Notes under the pieces: generated by a model
Databases searched by the model: none
What the model was told of the DNA's origin: nothing
The model's input: only the letters and a program-made list of their open reading frames with translations
Position numbers and translations under genes: made by a program
Part shown: positions 43,351-43,787 of the stretch, one piece after another
Numbering within the stretch: position 1 is the first letter of the stretch
Layout of the letters: each line of letters begins with the position of its first letter
Assembly (NCBI GenBank): GCA_964648215.1
Contig: CAZYMF010000019.1
Span: 1-43,787, forward strand
DNA length: 43,787 bases
Direction of reading: 5' to 3'
Origin: CAZYMF01 sp964648215
GTDB lineage: Bacteria; Desulfobacterota; Binatia; HRBIN30; JACQVA1

Positions 43351-43787
43351 CTACTCCAGCAAGCTTCGTAGCATCCACGCCGTCTTCTCGTGAACCTGCA
43401 AGCGCTGAGTCAGGAGATCGCAGGTGGACTGATCGCTGGCGGCTTCGGCAACCTTGAAGACCTCCCTCGACGTGCGTGCGGCAGTTTCGTGGCCTTCTAC
43501 CAGGAGCCGAATCATGTCCTCGGCTTTGGGAACACCAGCGGCTTCCTTGATGGCCGACAGTTCGAGGAACTGCCTATACGTGCCCGGCGCTGCCACACCG
43601 AGAGCGCGGATGCGCTCGGCGACGAGATCCACGGCGACCGCGAGCTCGTTGTACTGCGTCTCGAACATGAGGTGCAGCGTCTGGAACATCGGGCCGGTGA
43701 CGTTCCAGTGGAAGTTGTGGGTCTTGAGGTACAGCGTGTACGAGTCCGCGAGCACGCGCGACAGCCCGGCCGCGATCTCCTGGCGCT
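43351..43787 (-). CDS. dps: Dps-family DNA starvation / ferritin-like protein (5' end outside the window)
   Basis: The frame stays open to the window edge, giving at least 145 residues: QEIAAGLSRVLADSYTLYLKT, then HNFHWNVTGPMFQTLHLMFETQYNELAVAVDLVAERIRALG, the ferroxidase block of Dps with its His, Asp and Glu ligands. SAIKEA and the C-terminal HEKTAWMLRSLLE follow. Dps forms dodecamers that oxidise iron with peroxide and protect DNA. The internal GTG near 43755 is not the true start: family residues continue upstream. Typical Dps is 160-180 residues, so 15-35 are missing. Confidence 0.93.
   Translation of the reverse strand, partial: RQEIAAGLSRVLADSYTLYLKTHNFHWNVTGPMFQTLHLMFETQYNELAVAVDLVAERIRALGVAAPGTYRQFLELSAIKEAAGVPKAEDMIRLLVEGHETAARTSREVFKVAEAASDQSTCDLLTQRLQVHEKTAWMLRSLLE

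Overview
The window is a high-GC bacterial chromosome segment from a draft scaffold; a run of exactly 100 Ns at 39852-39951 marks a scaffold join. Gene content points to a Gram-negative, free-living heterotroph: lipoproteins with Thr/Pro-rich linkers, DUF1329, WS/DGAT, SCP2, MltA and soluble lytic transglycosylases, Bpt, CoA-disulfide reductase. This mix resembles deltaproteobacterial-type uncultured lineages (for example Binatota/Desulfobacterota-like MAGs). That placement is inference; no rRNA or ribosomal protein gene is present to settle it. I saw no rRNA, tRNA, CRISPR array or prophage.

Region 1 (1-2170) is visibly less GC-rich than the rest and is accessory DNA. It holds a 5'-truncated integron integrase followed, on the same strand, by a SUKH/SMI1-KNR4 gene and a TPR lipoprotein gene. 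Between these two genes is a 68-bp attC-like site (786-853). The SUKH gene is bounded by core sites that obey the cassette rule, so this reads as the remnant of an integron with integrase and cassettes in the same orientation.

Region 2 (2250-11100): an M28-like peptidase with altered active-site motif; a compact operon of GT9 glycosyltransferase, DOMON-like protein and NamZ-type (DUF1343) muramidase; a 300-bp inverted pair of repeat elements with two long hairpins; a sulfotransferase; YpeA; and an orphan hybrid histidine kinase with a clear promoter.

Region 3 (11100-20660): a scar made of two gene remnants (DUF1993 and PIN toxin); DoxX and a branched-chain-type substrate-binding lipoprotein that share a duplicated 5' module; a GIY-YIG protein; a CoA-disulfide reductase-rhodanese fusion; two lytic transglycosylases; an LACTB2-like metallo-hydrolase; Bpt; and a 37-residue membrane peptide.

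Region 4 (20700-27840): WS/DGAT; a minus-strand operon EamA-pgpA-cinA-GNAT; an SCP2 protein with a consensus promoter; and a lipoprotein made of two tandem homologous domains.

Region 5 (27860-35200): a tight four-gene minus-strand operon encoding, in transcription order, an indolepyruvate/phenylpyruvate decarboxylase-like ThDP enzyme, an ATP-grasp protein, an ACSM-like acyl-CoA synthetase and a PLP aminotransferase. A LOG-family gene lies just upstream. Together they suggest turnover or conjugation of aromatic amino-acid-derived acids.

Region 6 (35240-43787): a YyaL-type thioredoxin-domain protein, DUF1329, DUF72, DUF1028, MltA, an alanine-glyoxylate-type aminotransferase and a Dps gene cut by the window edge.
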